From Heliocidaris erythrogramma (lineage: Eukaryota > Echinodermata > Echinoidea > Camarodonta > Echinometridae): DNA of 64,000 nucleotides. The notes beneath the pieces were generated by a model that saw only the letters and a program-made list of their open reading frames with translations, was not told the origin of the DNA and ran no database searches. Where the stretch lies: positions 27,045,410-27,109,409 of the forward strand of contig CM046873.1 of assembly GCA_025617745.1 (NCBI GenBank), written 5' to 3'. Below, in pieces: positions 44,203 through 57,289 of this stretch. A program made the translations under genes and the position numbers. Every line of letters begins with the position of its first letter. Within the stretch, counting starts at the first letter, position 1.

Positions 44203-45362
44203 CTGAAAAATCATAACAAAACATCAGACAAATAGTTATCATTCGATCTCGCTGCATGTAGCCAAATGCAAATTGTCGATTGAAGCTAAGTGAAAGACAA
44301 GAATGCAATGACACACAATTATCGTGGGCTCAAAATTTTGAATGTGTTAATTGATACATGTACATGTACATGTAGGTCACAGTAATATCATTCCATTAGG
44401 TAGTTTTAATAGAGAAACATAACAGCGCATTAAGACGTGGGAAAGACGCAAACAGCAAAATTGCTGTTTTTGTCTGTGCTTCTAAAATTACAATCAAACT
44501 TATCTGAATAAAAGTTTTCATATTATTTTGCTTAAAAAGTGTTAAGAGAGTTAAATACTAATTCTACATCGTAGAAGTTTGGTTCTGCCTCTTTGAATAA
44601 TTTTGTCATTTGCGTCTTTCCCGCGTTTTTACATGTCATCACGTTTCACTAAGCAACCTTAATATAGTGCACTATATACTGTACATGTGCATGTATGTTG
44701 TAAACGGACATGCATGCTGCCATCATTATGCACATTACTTCAACAGGCACATTTTCCATGTTTGTATACACTTCATCATTACTATACCACCAAAAAGTTT
44801 AGAAGCATGTATTACAAAAAAGATATCGAGAGGCAAGTTTTCAATCATGATTTTATCTCAATGGTAATACACAAAGTGCTCCATAATATCAAACTTCACA
44901 ATTCATGTTTCCATATAAATTTCAAGAAAAAAAAGAAAAATTATTCTAAGTGAAAAAAAAAAGAAGCAGATTAGATGAAGAACAGAAGCCCAAACAGGCT
45001 AGGAAACCAGAAAACAATTTGGGCCAATGGATAGGACATGAAATAGAGGCCCCCTGGAAGGGAGATTCACACCTATGCATCTTCAGACCCGAAGTGTGCT
45101 GTATTCTTCATACAGAGTAGGGGCAAACCCTGGTGGTACACCTGCATATCGTCGTTTGGGTGATAAAACCTGTAAGTTGCTCCAAAAAGTTATATTTTTA
45201 GGGCAGCAAAACAACTTTCACTAGTATAGTGAGTGCATTGACCTTCCTTTTACAGATCACCTGTGGCATTATTTTTTTTCAGATAATATGCACTACATGG
45301 GTATTATCAGAACATTAAATTAGTCCTATTATCCATCCATGTATATAGAGAGTTTATTGTAC

Positions 45363-45620
45363 CTGTTCGGGTGGTGAGATTGAATCCTTCAGAAGAGGCT
45401 GGGTTGTATGCTATGGTGTATACGGTGCCAGGATCGCTCAAGCTAATCTCCATTACTCGTGGGGACGAACAGTCCATTTCGGTCAGGAGGGTTTCAGTCA
45501 TCTCCTCAGTAGTAGTCCTCTTTGTTAAAGTGAGAGTGGAAGTGGTGTTTGAAAACCAGGCAAGGGTTATGCTGTCATCCGTTCTGTTGATAACTGTGAA
45601 ATCATCGAACGCGACTGGAT
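45363..45620 (-). CDS. FN3 gene, exon i: short-type fibronectin III domain
   Basis: 258 bp, phase 1-1, 86 residues: DPVAFDDFTVINRTDDSITLAW (B-strand Trp) to NLTTRTG, with SLSDPGTVYTIAYNP as the F-strand region. The acceptor is GCCTTGCAG and the donor is ACAG|GTACAA. Confidence 0.8.
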
Positions 45621-46938
45621 CTGCAAGGCACACAAACCATAAAAGTCAATACATGTAGGTGGTTCTGCTTTAGATATACTGTATTGGTTTATTTTACCTG
45701 ACTGCTAAAGAAAGCATGGAGATCCTTGTAAGTGTAAAGCCCTATGGCTTTAAGACCTACATGAGGACTTGGTTATAGGAATAATGCTTTACAAAAGGGC
45801 ACTAGTGCATCAACCTAGACAGTGTTTCAAAAAACTGTCACAAGTACAGGTTCACCGACATCCCAAACTTGTACTTATGACGGTTTCTTATGACGGAAAT
45901 GCTGCCAAATGTGACCATTCCTTGACTACATGTATATCTATGCAACACTTTTCGCATCTAAATTGTTAATAATTGTATCTGCAATAAAAACAAGAGTGCT
46001 TAAAACATTGACAACAACAAATTGTTCTCACAGTTTTCTTCAAAAGATAGTATGGATGCTTAATGCTTAATTTATATATAGCTTAAGTTACCTTACAATT
46101 TCTCATATCATTATTCTATATTTAACCAAAGTGCTGGGGTATTTTAAAAGCATTCAGAATTATTTTTTTTGACCAGGTATCCACTTACTTTACCTACATG
46201 GAGAGTGGAAAAAGTAGATTAACCTCTTCATAAAGACAATAATACTTTGCTGACATTCAAACTTCAAACCCCAACCTCTTGACAGAAAGTCAGGTATTTG
46301 AACCACTATATATACCTGACACCTCCGAGAATGTACATGGAGGTTTTACAAATTGGACTATCACATCGACACTGTACATGTAAGTGGGTTTAAAACTCTA
46401 TTCAGGCCTACATGTATTTTGTGAGCAATTTTTCTGTTGGAAGGTGGGTCATTATGACCCCTAGCTAAGATCCGGGTCATGGAAGGTCTGACTACTGCTG
46501 GACAAAATATCATATATCCGATACTTTAATTATGGTCTATGCAGATTAGATGAGTATTTTCACATGTTTGTTATTTTGTCAAAAATGTGACCAGCCACAT
46601 CTATGATTTCACTATATCTCATTATTGTATGAAGTTATTAGCCCTATACTAGAGCTTGGATTAGACCAAAGTAAAAAGTGCTACATGTATAATACATCTG
46701 ACGTAAGTTTATGTTCATAACACTGCAATGCGTGATTAGGTATTGGACACCAAATGACCAAACACCTAAGTTGGAGTTTCCTCTCCTTTGACTTGGACAG
46801 TTATTCATCTATTGATGATAATAAAACAATGAAAATGGTCTTCTCAATTACTGGGGAAAATATTATGCCAAAAACTTTTCAAACATTTGTTCTTATGCAC
46901 CCCGTTTTATGTTGCGCAATTTAGATAAAAACTAATAC

Positions 46939-47250
46939 CTGTAGATGCACTGATGTCAGAAGCTGGGCTAGAAGATGCTTCTAGAAGTACTGCTCCTGAT
47001 TCATTCAACACTGCTGAAACTTGTGACCTGACCTCTATGTCATACATCAGCAAGGGTGGAATATTGTCAATGACATAGACACCGCTACTGAAGAAGGTGA
47101 TGTTCCTTGTATCTTCGAATGGACAGACGTCCGGGCTGGTGGATGTAATCCTAATGGCATACTCGTCGGCACTACCAGGGCCTGCTACGATGGTCAGTGT
47201 GATCGTGGTTTCTGTGGTATCCAAAACAAATGGTACTGGTCTCGATGGAG
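46939..47250 (-). CDS. FN3 gene, exon h: long-type fibronectin III domain
   Basis: 312 bp, phase 1-1, 104 residues: PSRPVPFVLDTTETTITLTI to ISASTG, with NIPPLLMYDIEVRSQVSAVL as F strand. The acceptor is CATTTGCAG and the donor is ACAG|GTATTA. Confidence 0.78.
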
Positions 47251-47738
47251 CTGCAAATGTGAATCAGAAAATGAATTATTAATTTTTTTTTGGACAAGGC
47301 ATGCCAGATGGCACAGCATTCAATACTACATGTACTGCTGCTACAAACAGCTTCAGGAGATTCCTCCCTTCTGTGCTGTTGGTGGCAAATCTTGCCCCAA
47401 AATGAAGTTGTTTACTACATGAACAGTACACATGTACGCGCACATTTTAATTATCATGGATACTTTCTTAAAACACAAATCCATGAAGATACATGTAAAT
47501 TGTACATCCATATTTGGTTAACATGGAATATCTCTTTGCCCAATATAAAATGACATAGAGATTTAAAACTCAAATTTTTACTCTGGAAAGAGTATTTTTG
47601 ATCATTGTATGTAAATTTAATAGTAGCACTGTATTGGTCTAAGGAGGAACATTTAACAGAATGGGCATTTTCGGGCAGTTTAAGAATAACACGTCTTCTT
47701 ATTGCATGGTCATCCATAGAGTATGGGGGGTGACTTAC

Positions 47739-47972
47739 GCAATCTGAGAAGAACTGAAGTCTCGACAAGTTCATCAATGACATTGATTGATGCATTATAG
47801 AGAATTCCTGGCATCAGACCAGAGAAGACTACCCGGTTGTTTTCACCAGGTGTGATGACAGCGTGGTCAGGGGATATGCTGAAGTTGAACGAAGCACTCG
47901 TGCCACCATGGATTAATTCCAATGAAGTGTTGTCCATCTCAATAATGAGAACCTCAGGAGTTGGTAGAGGCA
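47739..47972 (-). CDS. FN3 gene, exon g: short-type fibronectin III domain
   Basis: 234 bp, phase 1-1, 78 residues: PLPTPEVLIIEMDNTSLELI to VLLRLRK, with LMPGILYNASINVIDE as F-strand region. The acceptor is TGCTAATAG and the donor is TTGC|GTAAGT. Its ending is like that of exon k (RLRK). Confidence 0.75.
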
Positions 47973-48251
47973 CTATTAGCAAGTAATTTTAAAAATGTAT
48001 AAAAAGTTACATTGACATACAATTTACATTTTAAAATAATTTTGGGTTTTGGGGGGGGGGGGGGGGTGGGGGATGGGTTTTGCCACAGGTGAACTTAAAG
48101 TACATGTTAAGGGCTGTTCATATACATGTATGCCGCTGCAAAAAACGTGACATTTTTTAACGTGCAAATGAATGGCAAATGCATGCAGCAAAGGTCCAAT
48201 GCTTATTCACTTATCTCTGCTATAAGATAGAGAAATGTGAAGTGTATATAA

Positions 48252-48495
48252 TTATACGGAGGTGTCGTGGTATAGTGGTTCATTCACTTGATATTAATCC
48301 ACATTTGCCACTATCCACCCAGGGGTTAAATGGGTACCTGGCAGGATTTATTCCTTGAAATGCACCGTGTGCTCATTACGGCCGCTGGAGCTAAAGCCAG
48401 GGTGACGCTATCCAAACCTTTGGAAGCCCATCGGGACGTTATATCATAAAATGAGATGCGCTATACAAGAATAATTTATTATTATTATCATTACT
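48252..48495 (+). mobile_element. tRNA-related SINE-like repeat
   Basis: It begins GGAGGTGTCGTGGTATAGTG, resembling a tRNA 5' half with A box. Then come GGGGTTAAATGGGTACCTGG and a body with GTGCTCATTACGGCCGCTGG, ending in AATGAGATGCGCTATACAAG and an ATTATTATTATT tail. A clear B box is not found. It lies between FN3 exons f and g. Confidence 0.6.
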
Positions 48496-48947
48496 ACATG
48501 TATATCATGCTTTTTGTGCGGTTTACCATAGCATATTTGAACAAGCCTTTAGAAAATAACTTTGTTTCACTGTTCCAGGGATGCCACTTAGAATTAATAA
48601 AAAAGTAGGAACAATCATCTAGAATGGGCCCTTGTGTACATAAAACGTGGTTTTCTATGGCTAAAAATATGTTGAAAAAGTAGGAATTCCTACTTTTGTC
48701 TGAAATGTGGCATCCCTGCTGTTCACTTTGACAGCTGTATCAGGGTTGAAACATCTATAGCGAAGAACTTTTGAATGCTACTCTCCCCCCTCCCCCCCCC
48801 CCCCCCCTGCATGGTCAGTTTCCATCACATTACTAGTTTGAAATATTGAACCTTTTTACTGTTAAATAAAATACAATCATATGAAATACACAGAAATCAA
48901 CATACCATACCTACATGTATGTACATGTATGGGTACAGAAAACATAC

Positions 48948-49232
48948 TTGTATTGAAGGTGGTCATTATTTCAGGACCAAATTGTTCTTCGTAGTCTCCT
49001 GTAGCATTGAGCAGGCTCCTCACAGAGAGACTGTACATGGTAGATGGCTTGAGATCTTCAAAGAGAACAGTTTGGTCAAACGCTCGCCACTGCCGTCCTG
49101 GTGGTGTGAAATTTTCATCTTCCGTGGAGGTCAGATTCAGCAGCATACCATCGGTCAGTCCCGTGTAAACGAAAATGATCTCAGCTGACGTCTGCATTGA
49201 GGTCTCATCCACCACAGAAACAGCAGCAGGAT
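48948..49232 (-). CDS. FN3 gene, exon f: long-type fibronectin III domain
   Basis: 285 bp, phase 1-1, 95 residues: DPAAVSVVDETSMQTSAEII to MTTFNT, with LKPSTMYSLSVRSLLNATGD as F strand. The acceptor is CCTGTTCAG and the donor is ACAA|GTATGT. Confidence 0.8.
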
Positions 49233-49306
49233 CTGAACAGGGTAAAGAATTTAATGAAAAAAAAAAACGTGCATAAAACCTGCACATGTAACATGTGTGC
49301 ATACTA

Positions 49307-49543
49307 CACTATGAACACGGTGACAAAGAGAGCGGACAATTTATGCAGCTCCTCATTGTACCCTCCACAATAGCTCTAGTAAACAAAAGGACATCCCTTC
49401 ACTGCTATTATGTGACACCTGTTCTACATATTTTTACAGGATAGCAATGAATGGATGTTCTTTTGTTTAACCAGTGCAATTGTGAAGGGTACAATGAGGA
49501 GCTGCATAAATTGTCCGCTTCTTTGTTCGTCATGTTCATAGTG
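49307..49543. repeat. Foldback MITE-like element, ~65-bp inverted arms
   Basis: The left arm starts CACTATGAACA and includes AGCGGACAATTTATGCAGCT then CCTCATTGTACCC. The right arm is its reverse complement, ending TGTTCATAGTG at 49543. The spacer is about 100 bp. No coding capacity. Confidence 0.85.
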
Positions 49544-49586
49544 CTAGATGCCCATTCGCACATGATGCCGGAATACCCGAGTCCCG

Positions 49587-49725
49587 TTTCATAAAACTTG
49601 TTATCAGTAACACTCACAATGACTATTATAAACTACAGAAATCATAGCATTTAATTGGCTATTAAAGAGCGAATTTGTCATAGATGATCTGTTGCAATTT
49701 GTTATTGATAAAATGTTTTATGAAA
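49587..49725. repeat. MITE-like element, copy 2
   Basis: Bounded by TTTCATAAAACTTGTTATCA and its approximate reverse complement GTTATTGATAAAATGTTTTA then TGAAA. Same family as 43571-43702. Confidence 0.65.
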
Positions 49726-50055
49726 TACCGCCCTGGTGGTTTTGTGTTAATTCAACATGCGATTTTTTAGAGAAGACAATTATGCACATCAAGACATGCA
49801 TATCCATATGCCCAGAAAATTTGACCAAGATTGAAGGTCAGGAAAGTGTCAAAAAAGGAAAAAGAAAGAGAAACATAGAATAAGAAAATGCAGAACAAAA
49901 ACAAGGCGTTATCGCAATAGCGATGATGCAATATTATATATTACATGTATGCCACAAGATCAAACAGGGAGTAGACAAGATTAAACTTCTCAATTAACAC
50001 GCATTTCAGTGGGATTAAAAGAGTTTTTGTGCATGAAGATATAGATGCTTTGTAC

Positions 50056-50304
50056 CTGTTCTGTGTAAGGTGCTAGAGTTCTCGCCGTTTCCTTTAAACA
50101 GCTCAAATTCGTAATATACACCTCGGGACAGATTCCCACTGAATGTACCCGAATCTTGGCAGGAACCACTTATGGCACCAATATTTGTGTTGAATTCAAG
50201 AGTGAAATCGCTGTCAGACAGGAACACAAATAATACTTCAATAAGAGTAGGTCCTTTACTTTGAGTTATCACTGTCACCATGCCTTCCACAGCTCCACTG
50301 GAAA
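50056..50304 (-). CDS. FN3 gene, exon e: short-type fibronectin III domain
   Basis: 249 bp, phase 1-1, 83 residues: SGAVEGMVTVITQSKGPTLI to TLHRTG, with NLSRGVYYEFELFKGNGENS as F-strand region. The acceptor is TTTATTCAG and the donor is ACAG|GTACAA. The sequence is divergent; membership rests on phase, length and the terminal RTG. Confidence 0.65.
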
Positions 50305-50455
50305 CTGAATAAAAGACAGAGAGAGAGAGATAGAGAGAAAGAAAGAGAATGCAAGTTGGATCTTTTCCTTGTGTAAATGTATATGTTAAATATAACTTCA
50401 TTTTGCAGGGTGCTTACATGTCAATGTATAATGAATAGTGTGCTACATGTACACA

Positions 50456-50670
50456 TACAGCCCTAGAAAAATTATTAGACCAAGCTTCTGTAATAAGGGT
50501 ACTGTATTATGCATACAAAATTATAAAAATGATTTGTCTTTGTATTTCATTGAATGAATACCAAATTCTAGCAATTATACCTTGCTTTTAAGATATTTTA
50601 TTTCCTTCTTACCACAAAAATACCACTATCAGTAACCATTCTTGGTCTAATAATTTTTTCCAAGGCTGTA
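50456..50670. mobile_element. Mariner-like MITE, 215 bp
   Basis: Inverted ends: TACAGCCCTAGAAAAATTAT then TAGACCAAGC on the left, and GGTCTAATAATTTTTTCC then AAGGCTGTA on the right, each bordered by TA as expected for a Tc1/mariner target duplication. Confidence 0.75.
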
Positions 50671-51826
50671 TAATATGTGCATGTACATTTCTCGCTATGG
50701 AAATGGCAGTGTTAAAGGTAACGCAAAGTGTTGGTAAAAGTCAAATGGGTCAATAACGTTTTTCTTTAAGATAGTTGCCACGGAGCTGTCAAATAATGTA
50801 GGTATCACCGAAACATTTTTGACACAACTTTTTCAGGTTTATTTGTAAAGATGAACCTGTATAATGGGTGTAGACACAAGCATAGTTTCATAATATCTCA
50901 CTTCACGATTCATTAACCTGATCAGAATTTCTAGAAGAAATATAATCTATTCTAAAGGTAACATAAAATGTAAAATTTTGGGCAGTATAAATTACATGTG
51001 GTACTGCAATAACCAATTTTCTCATTTCGGATTTTAATATCTACATGTACATGTTATTTTATGTTGGTAACACCCTCTAAAAAGCTCATTCTGGAATGCA
51101 TGCATTTTCTAGAAATTAAAAGTCAGTAGCAGCCAAAATATGCGTGATTGGAAGTATTTGTCGAGTATGACAGGTACACACATATACATGTATACATGTA
51201 TATTAGGCTTTCTAAAGCCTCACTCTCACATGATGCAGAAGGCCGCCTGAATAACATCACTGAGGAGAAATAACATCATCATAAGTATAAGTACACTTTA
51301 ATAGGGATGTTTGCTTTTTTGCCTTTCATAAATCATAAAATTTGCTGTGGTTTTCAGCTCTCTTCAAAATTTTACCAAAATACATGTATGATCAATGCTT
51401 ACTTTTCAAATGTCTGCACTTCATTAACCACCTATTATTTCACAAAATATTGTGTACAAAATTCGTAGGAAATTTATTGCCATTTCTTATGATACCAAAC
51501 ATTATTACTTTACCCAACATAAGAATTATTAAGAATTATATTTGAGTTTCTTGTCCATTATTTTTTGGTTTCTCATTTGTTTACTATTGTTTAATTTTGA
51601 AATAAGGTAATATCATTTTAAATTTCTATGGTAGCATTTAATTATAATCATATATTTAGAATGTTTGATTTATGTCAGAATTTTGATATACATTGACCAC
51701 AATAACCTTTCCTGTGGTCGAGCAACGGGTGAATGAAAATGACAAGTCTATCTGTCGCATATATGTGACATCGGCACTAAAAGAGTTAAAGGGCTTTGGT
51801 AGGGGTAAATTACTCTATGTACAAAC

Positions 51827-52096
51827 CTGTAGGTACTGTGATTGTGGCAGGGTCACTCCTCTCTTGACCACCAGCCACTGCCACAATGTTGATTGTATAG
51901 TTTGTAGCAAGCCTTAGACCAGACAGTGTTATGGTAGTGTCAGCAGTCATTTTTAGAGGCCCTGTGATCCCTCCGCACACTTCAGATGTTGCAACAATCT
52001 CGTACTCTATACCCTGACCACTGCTCTCACTCCATGCCAGCTCAATCGAGTCGTAGGTTGTGGATAAAATATTGATGCCATCTGGTGGCTGAGGAA
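51827..52096 (-). CDS. FN3 gene, exon d: long-type fibronectin III domain
   Basis: 270 bp, phase 1-1, 90 residues, the most canonical domain: PQPPDGINILSTTYDSIELA then W (B-strand Trp), and LRLATNYTINIVAVAGGQ (F strand, Leu and Tyr), ending DPATITVPTG. The acceptor is TTGATACAG and the donor is ACAG|GTTTGT. Confidence 0.88.
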
Positions 52097-52201
52097 CTGT
52101 ATCAATGATCCAGGAAATATAAGGGAAATGAGGATTCACAAAGCTTCAACTTCTTCAAGAGAAAATTCCAAGGAGGTTATCTCAATAATACTTCATCATT
52201 T

Positions 52202-52301
52202 TGACTGGCTTTGTGGGAGATGTAAGACTTATATTGCCTGAGTCAAAGATGGGGGCACTATAATATAGTCTTACATCCCCCACAAAAAAATGGGCCAGTC
52301 A
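52202..52301. repeat. 100-bp imperfect palindrome
   Basis: Left TGACTGGCTTTGTGGGAGAT then GTAAGACT; right AGTCTTACATCCCCCACAAA then TGGGCCAGTCA. A hairpin MITE-like sequence just right of exon d. Confidence 0.75.
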
Positions 52302-52563
52302 ATATTATCCTTATTATTTATCCACTTCACACTATCATAAAACATGTAGTATCATTTATATGCGGTACCAATATTTCCATGAACATTAACTATGACACAA
52401 GGAAAATGCCCAAGGTAGTCTCACCTGCACTGCACAATTGCTGGGGCAAAATTTTCGCTTGGTGAAAAATCAAAGGTTGGGGCAATTTGTTGCCTCTGAC
52501 CCCCCCCCCCCCCCCTGCTCCACACCCTCCTGAAGGGATAAGCACCCTATGTGCATTAATTTA

Positions 52564-53230
52564 GATCCTCTTTGCCTAAGGATGACTCTTACCTACATGT
52601 AGTTTGGTTAGAACCCAGGCTTGCATTTAAAAAAAATATCTCATTTTCACAATAGGGGCACTTTAGGGGTGCCACATTTAATAAATTGAGGTCTCCTTCC
52701 TTTAGAGATGATACTTAACAACTTTGCTTGCAATTTTGCTCGAGGGCTTATAGAAGAAGAAGCACAAACAAATCTATGGTAATTACTGCCATTAATGGTG
52801 CTCTTGGGTGTGGTGCCAAGAAACTTTACCCCACCCGCTCCCTATATCAGTTGGTACCACATTCTGTATTAATTTTGATCCTCTTTGCCTAAGGATGACT
52901 CTTACCTACATGTAGTTTGGTTAGAACCCAGGCTTGCATTAAAAAAAATATCTCATTTTCACAATAGGGGCACTTTAGGGGTGCCACATTTAATAAATTG
53001 AGGTCTCCTTCCTTTAGAGATGATACTTAACAACTTTGCTTGCAATTTTGCTCGAGGGCTTATAGAAGAAGAAGCACAAACAAATCTATGGTAATTACTG
53101 CCATTAATGGTGCTCTTGGGTGTGGTGCCAAGAAACTTTACCCCACCCGCTCCCTATATCAGTTGGTACCACATTCTGTATTAATTTTGATCCTCCTTGC
53201 CTAAGGATGATATGATCCCTGCCAAGTTTG
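52564..53230. repeat. 313-bp tandem duplication, two copies and a partial third
   Basis: Units begin GATCCTCTTTGCCTAAGGAT at 52564 and 52877, with a third start at 53189 (GATCCTCCTTGCCTAAGG) that diverges after about 25 bp. The two full copies are almost identical. Confidence 0.9.
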
Positions 53231-53272
53231 GTTGGAATCCACCATCAGCAAAGTTTTGAGAAGAAGTAAATG

Positions 53273-53981
53273 CATATGTGACCAGGCACCACAAAACCAC
53301 CAAAAAGTCGCACTTTGTGATTTTTATTTAGAGCTCAATCACACTTTGTGATTTTCATTTAGAGCTCAATCAATGTGTTTTTGGTTGGCATGGTCAAATT
53401 TTAGTTTTGGGTATTTCCTGAAAGAGTTTTTTTTTACTCTTTTTCTAAGTAATCTAAAAATTTGGAGGCACCAAACAATCAAAAAGTGTTATTTTTGACA
53501 TTTTTTTATTAGACTTATGTGTGTCTTCTCTTTAATTTTCTTTTTTTTACAACCCTGAATATTTGTCTCGATTTGACCATCCATAACTTTTAAACAGAGT
53601 AAGTTTTTGCATTGATACTTGTTCACTATGATGAACAGGATGTGCCTAATTGATGTGCCTAATTGGTGTGCCAATCTGATAATCCATTCATAGAAATTTT
53701 CATTGAGTTCTAATCCTCCTTTTGTCACCATAGCTTTAACAAGTCAGATTGCTTCTGATCAATAGACTGAAAACTTTAAACCCTTATTTTTCAGTTCTAC
53801 ATGTAAGTAACATTCTGAGGGACTGTGCATTCTACTCTTTGTACAGTGAGTTAGGAACGTCAAATCCTATAATGAGTTATATCATTTGAATAAGTGAGAA
53901 TCTCCTCTTTCAGAATCAGACCGTAAATAAAATTCATATCTGGTGACTTTTTGGTGGTTTTGTGGTGCCTGGTCACATATG
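53273..53981. mobile_element. MITE with 37-bp terminal inverted repeats, 709 bp
   Basis: The left end reads CATATGTGACCAGGCACCAC then AAAACCACCAAAAAGTC, and the right end is its exact reverse complement. If the repeat proper is TGTGACCAGG.., TA flanks both sides, fitting a Tc1/mariner-type target duplication. No transposase. Confidence 0.85.
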
Positions 53982-54049
53982 TACAATCCATATTGCATAC
54001 TACATGTATGTAGAGATAAACAAGTAAAATTTTACTAAGTTAAACTGTC

Positions 54050-54178
54050 ATTAGGTAACCTTTAATGTGATGAAAATGTAAGATTTTGGTATTCCTTTGA
54101 AAGAGGGTGACATAAAGGCAACCCCTACCAAGAATGATGCCAAGTTTCAAAGAATTTGAACAAATAATTTTAAATTAA
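54050..54178. repeat. Dispersed repeat, second copy
   Basis: Direct match of 42127-42262, with the shared blocks in the same order. Confidence 0.8.
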
Positions 54179-55160
54179 AGTAAAGATTCCAAAACTTAAC
54201 CTCAGGTTAAATTTTTTTAACACAATTGAACTCAATTGACCTCTGACCTTGAAATTTATCCTAAATTTTGTTTCACATTATACTCTACAACCTTTGTGTG
54301 TAAGTTTCATGGAAATTCAACATAACCTTTTGATAGGAAAGCATTTCTAAAATTGTTGACGCCATTGACCGCCGCGTACGTCGGAGAAGCGGCGCCTACA
54401 TGTATGTCTCACTTTTTGTTTTATGCAGGCAAGACAAAAATGAAGGATACATAAAAGGTTGTAGGTAGTATTTGCATACTGATACAAGGCTGTAAACGTG
54501 GTGGGGCCATTAACTCTTACGGTGCCGGAGGCACGTATAGTTGCCCATAACCCTTTAGTGCCGATGGCACGTATAGTTGCCCGATAAACTTTTTTCTGTT
54601 TCATCCATTTTAATTATACAAATTAAACTAACTTTATATTCAGATTTTTTCATATTGATGTATTGATAACAGATTAAGCATTCAATAAATCATTAAAAAA
54701 ATATAGGTTTATATTAACATTTTTTGAGTAAAATCATATTTTCTCGGCAGTATTTTGAAGAGGTTTTTTTGGATAATGCCGCAAGCATCGTCAAGGTTTC
54801 CCAATAGAACGTGTGTTATAAACGTTGTGTATGGCAATACACGCATGTCTATGGGCAGACATCCTGTGTTAGTCTCCCGGGAAAATGAGCTCGGAGTTGA
54901 CCAATGGCAGAACAGCGCTCCAAATGCAGCTCGCTTATTCGCCAGCATAGTATGAATATTCATGATTGAAAGAGCTGGTGAAGCGTGAGTCTAAATGTTA
55001 TTATTCTCGTGTCAAGGCTTTTCCCTCCACTCAATACGTATGACTTGGGTGATTGAAACTATCTCATCTCTCCTTTTTTTTCTCTCTTTCCCAATTCTCT
55101 TCTCTTTGTCTCGTCCTTTACAATCATCAAATTTATATCTCTCTTTATCTATCTTTATCC
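54179..55160. other. Intron, no exon recognised
   Basis: Part of the long intron between FN3 exons c and d. It contains a short duplication of GCACGTATAGTTGCCC at about 54530 and 54568, and otherwise no recognisable feature. Confidence 0.5.
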
Positions 55161-55162
55161 AT

Positions 55163-55950
55163 CTCACTCACTCAACTCCGTTTGCGTTCTCGTGTTGAAT
55201 CGTACGTTGTTTTGAGTTACGTTTGTTTTGCACGGTGATTATCAAAACCTATTTCCAATATTCTTCACCAAATAAAAAAGACGCTAAAGCGCAGTAAGCG
55301 CAGTAAGTTATGAATCCCTTAACCTCTTTCCACTCATTTTTAATTTATTCACGCCATATTCAACATAATTATCAACGATCTGCCTCACATTTACTAGGCC
55401 TCAAGAAATTAAGAAACTGCTGAATATTGAACGTAGCCATAATTTTGTTCTTACAAGATGAGGGGGGGGGGGGGCGGAAAAATGCAAGAGAGAAGTATCA
55501 CAAATTAAAAAAACATGCGTAAATAAAATTGATATTTAAGGAGCATTATTTTTCATTAGATTAGTATCAATAGTTGTCTGTATGATGTTATACTAATGAA
55601 GCACCGCGTTATTTGGTTATTCTGCTTGGGTAGAAATAGATTGCAAGAGAAACCAAAATACTATGCATCATGCATTATTTTGTTGCGATCATCGACTATT
55701 GGCCATTGTCTATGGGAACACGCCACGGGATAGAACTTTTCTTCTCAGGGGTCTATAACCCCACCCCCTAACTCTATGCGATCTCCATGTAGCAATTTAT
55801 GACAGGATGTTCTTAGAAATCGGGGCCCATTGATGGACTATTCACCATTATCCAAAATACTGGCAGAGGGCATAGGACTTTTGTTTGCACCAGGATCTGC
55901 GTCAGGACTCTATACCCCCTCCTGCTCGTGCCACTATGCTATTATTTGCA
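55163..55950. repeat. Segmental duplication, copy 1
   Basis: Matches 57290-58092 at an offset of about 2131 bp. Shared landmarks include TTTATTCACGCCATATTCAA, CTGCTGAATATTGAACGTAG, a G run, GAAGCACCGCGTTATTTGG and GGCAGAGGGCATAGGACTTT. A partial third copy is at 56855-57080. All lie in the intron between FN3 exons c and d. Confidence 0.88.
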
Positions 55951-56389
55951 TATTTTATTTCAGTTAAAATCCCGGTTCATCAATTAGAGTAATATAAAAA
56001 AATAGAGCGGTTGTAACCTTATTTACCAAAACATCTACCTACACAATATAATTTCTATACAGGCGAATGGAAAGAGAGAAAGTTTACATGGAAATGTAAC
56101 ATAGAAAGTGATAGCTGATAACTTAATTGTCATTGCAAAACAATACAAACTAAATAACATTGACATCGAACAATAATATATAACAGTAAAATCAAAATTG
56201 GGTTCATTCTTTGCATAATAAACAAACTGTTGTTATAGGAATATATATTATTCGATATAATGCAGAACTCTAGATCCTCATCGTCATAGTTACTGGCCCC
56301 TACCCCACCCTACCTCCACTCTTTCAATCTGTCGTTTTCTCATTTCCTCATTACCTCTCGTTCTAAAATCTTCCCGCCATCACATCTCA

Positions 56390-56860
56390 ATAATTATATA
56401 TATCTTTCTCTCTCTCTCTCTTTCTCTATCCCATCTCTCTCCTCCTCGCCCCGTCATTTACAGTCGTCATCATCTCGCTCTCTCTCTCTCCTCTCTCTCT
56501 CTCCATCGTTCTCTCTCCCTCCCTCCATCTCAATCTTACCTTTATTACTTTCTCATTACCTCTCTAAACTTTTCTGGCCCTCATATCTCTTTTTTTTCTT
56601 TCTCGTTCCCAACATCTCTTCTCCTCGTCTCGCCCTTTGCAATCATCATATCTCTATTTCTCTCTCTCGCTCTGGCTCTGGCTCTCTCCCTCTCAATAAC
56701 CCATCTTACCACTATTACTTTCTTATTACCTCTCTCTCTAAACTATTCCCGCCCTCATATCTCCCTCCTTTTCCTTCTTTTCGCAATTCTCCTCTCCTCA
56801 CCCCGTCCTTTGCAGTCATCAAATCCCTATCTCTCTCTCTTTCTATCTTTATCCATCTCA
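56390..56860. repeat. CT-rich microsatellite block
   Basis: Imperfect CTCTCT/TCTC tracts mixed with diverged copies of a short unit containing TATTACTTTCT(C/T)ATTACCTCTC, in the intron between FN3 exons c and d. Confidence 0.8.
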
Positions 56861-57289
56861 CTCACTCAACTCCTTTTGCGTTCTCGTGTTGAATCGTATG
56901 TTTTGAGGTACGTTTGTTTTGCTTGATGATTATCAAAACCTATCTCCAATATTCCTCTGCAAATAAAAAAGACGCTAAAACGCAGTAAGGGAATCAGTTT
57001 CATAACTGATTTCATCCCTTAACCTCTCTCAACTCATTTTTAATTTATTCACGCCATATTCAACATAATTATCTGCATAAAATTATAGGACTTTTCCTTT
57101 CATCAGGACTCTATTCCCCATCCCTTCCAGCTAATGCCACCACCACTATTATTTGTGCAATATTATATAAACGCATTGATGTTGTTATAATATAGAGCTT
57201 TAGATCATCTCTCCTCATCATCATGCTGGTCCCCACCCGACCATGCACCCCTATCGCCCTCTCAATCTTCTCCTCTCACCATGCAGGCT

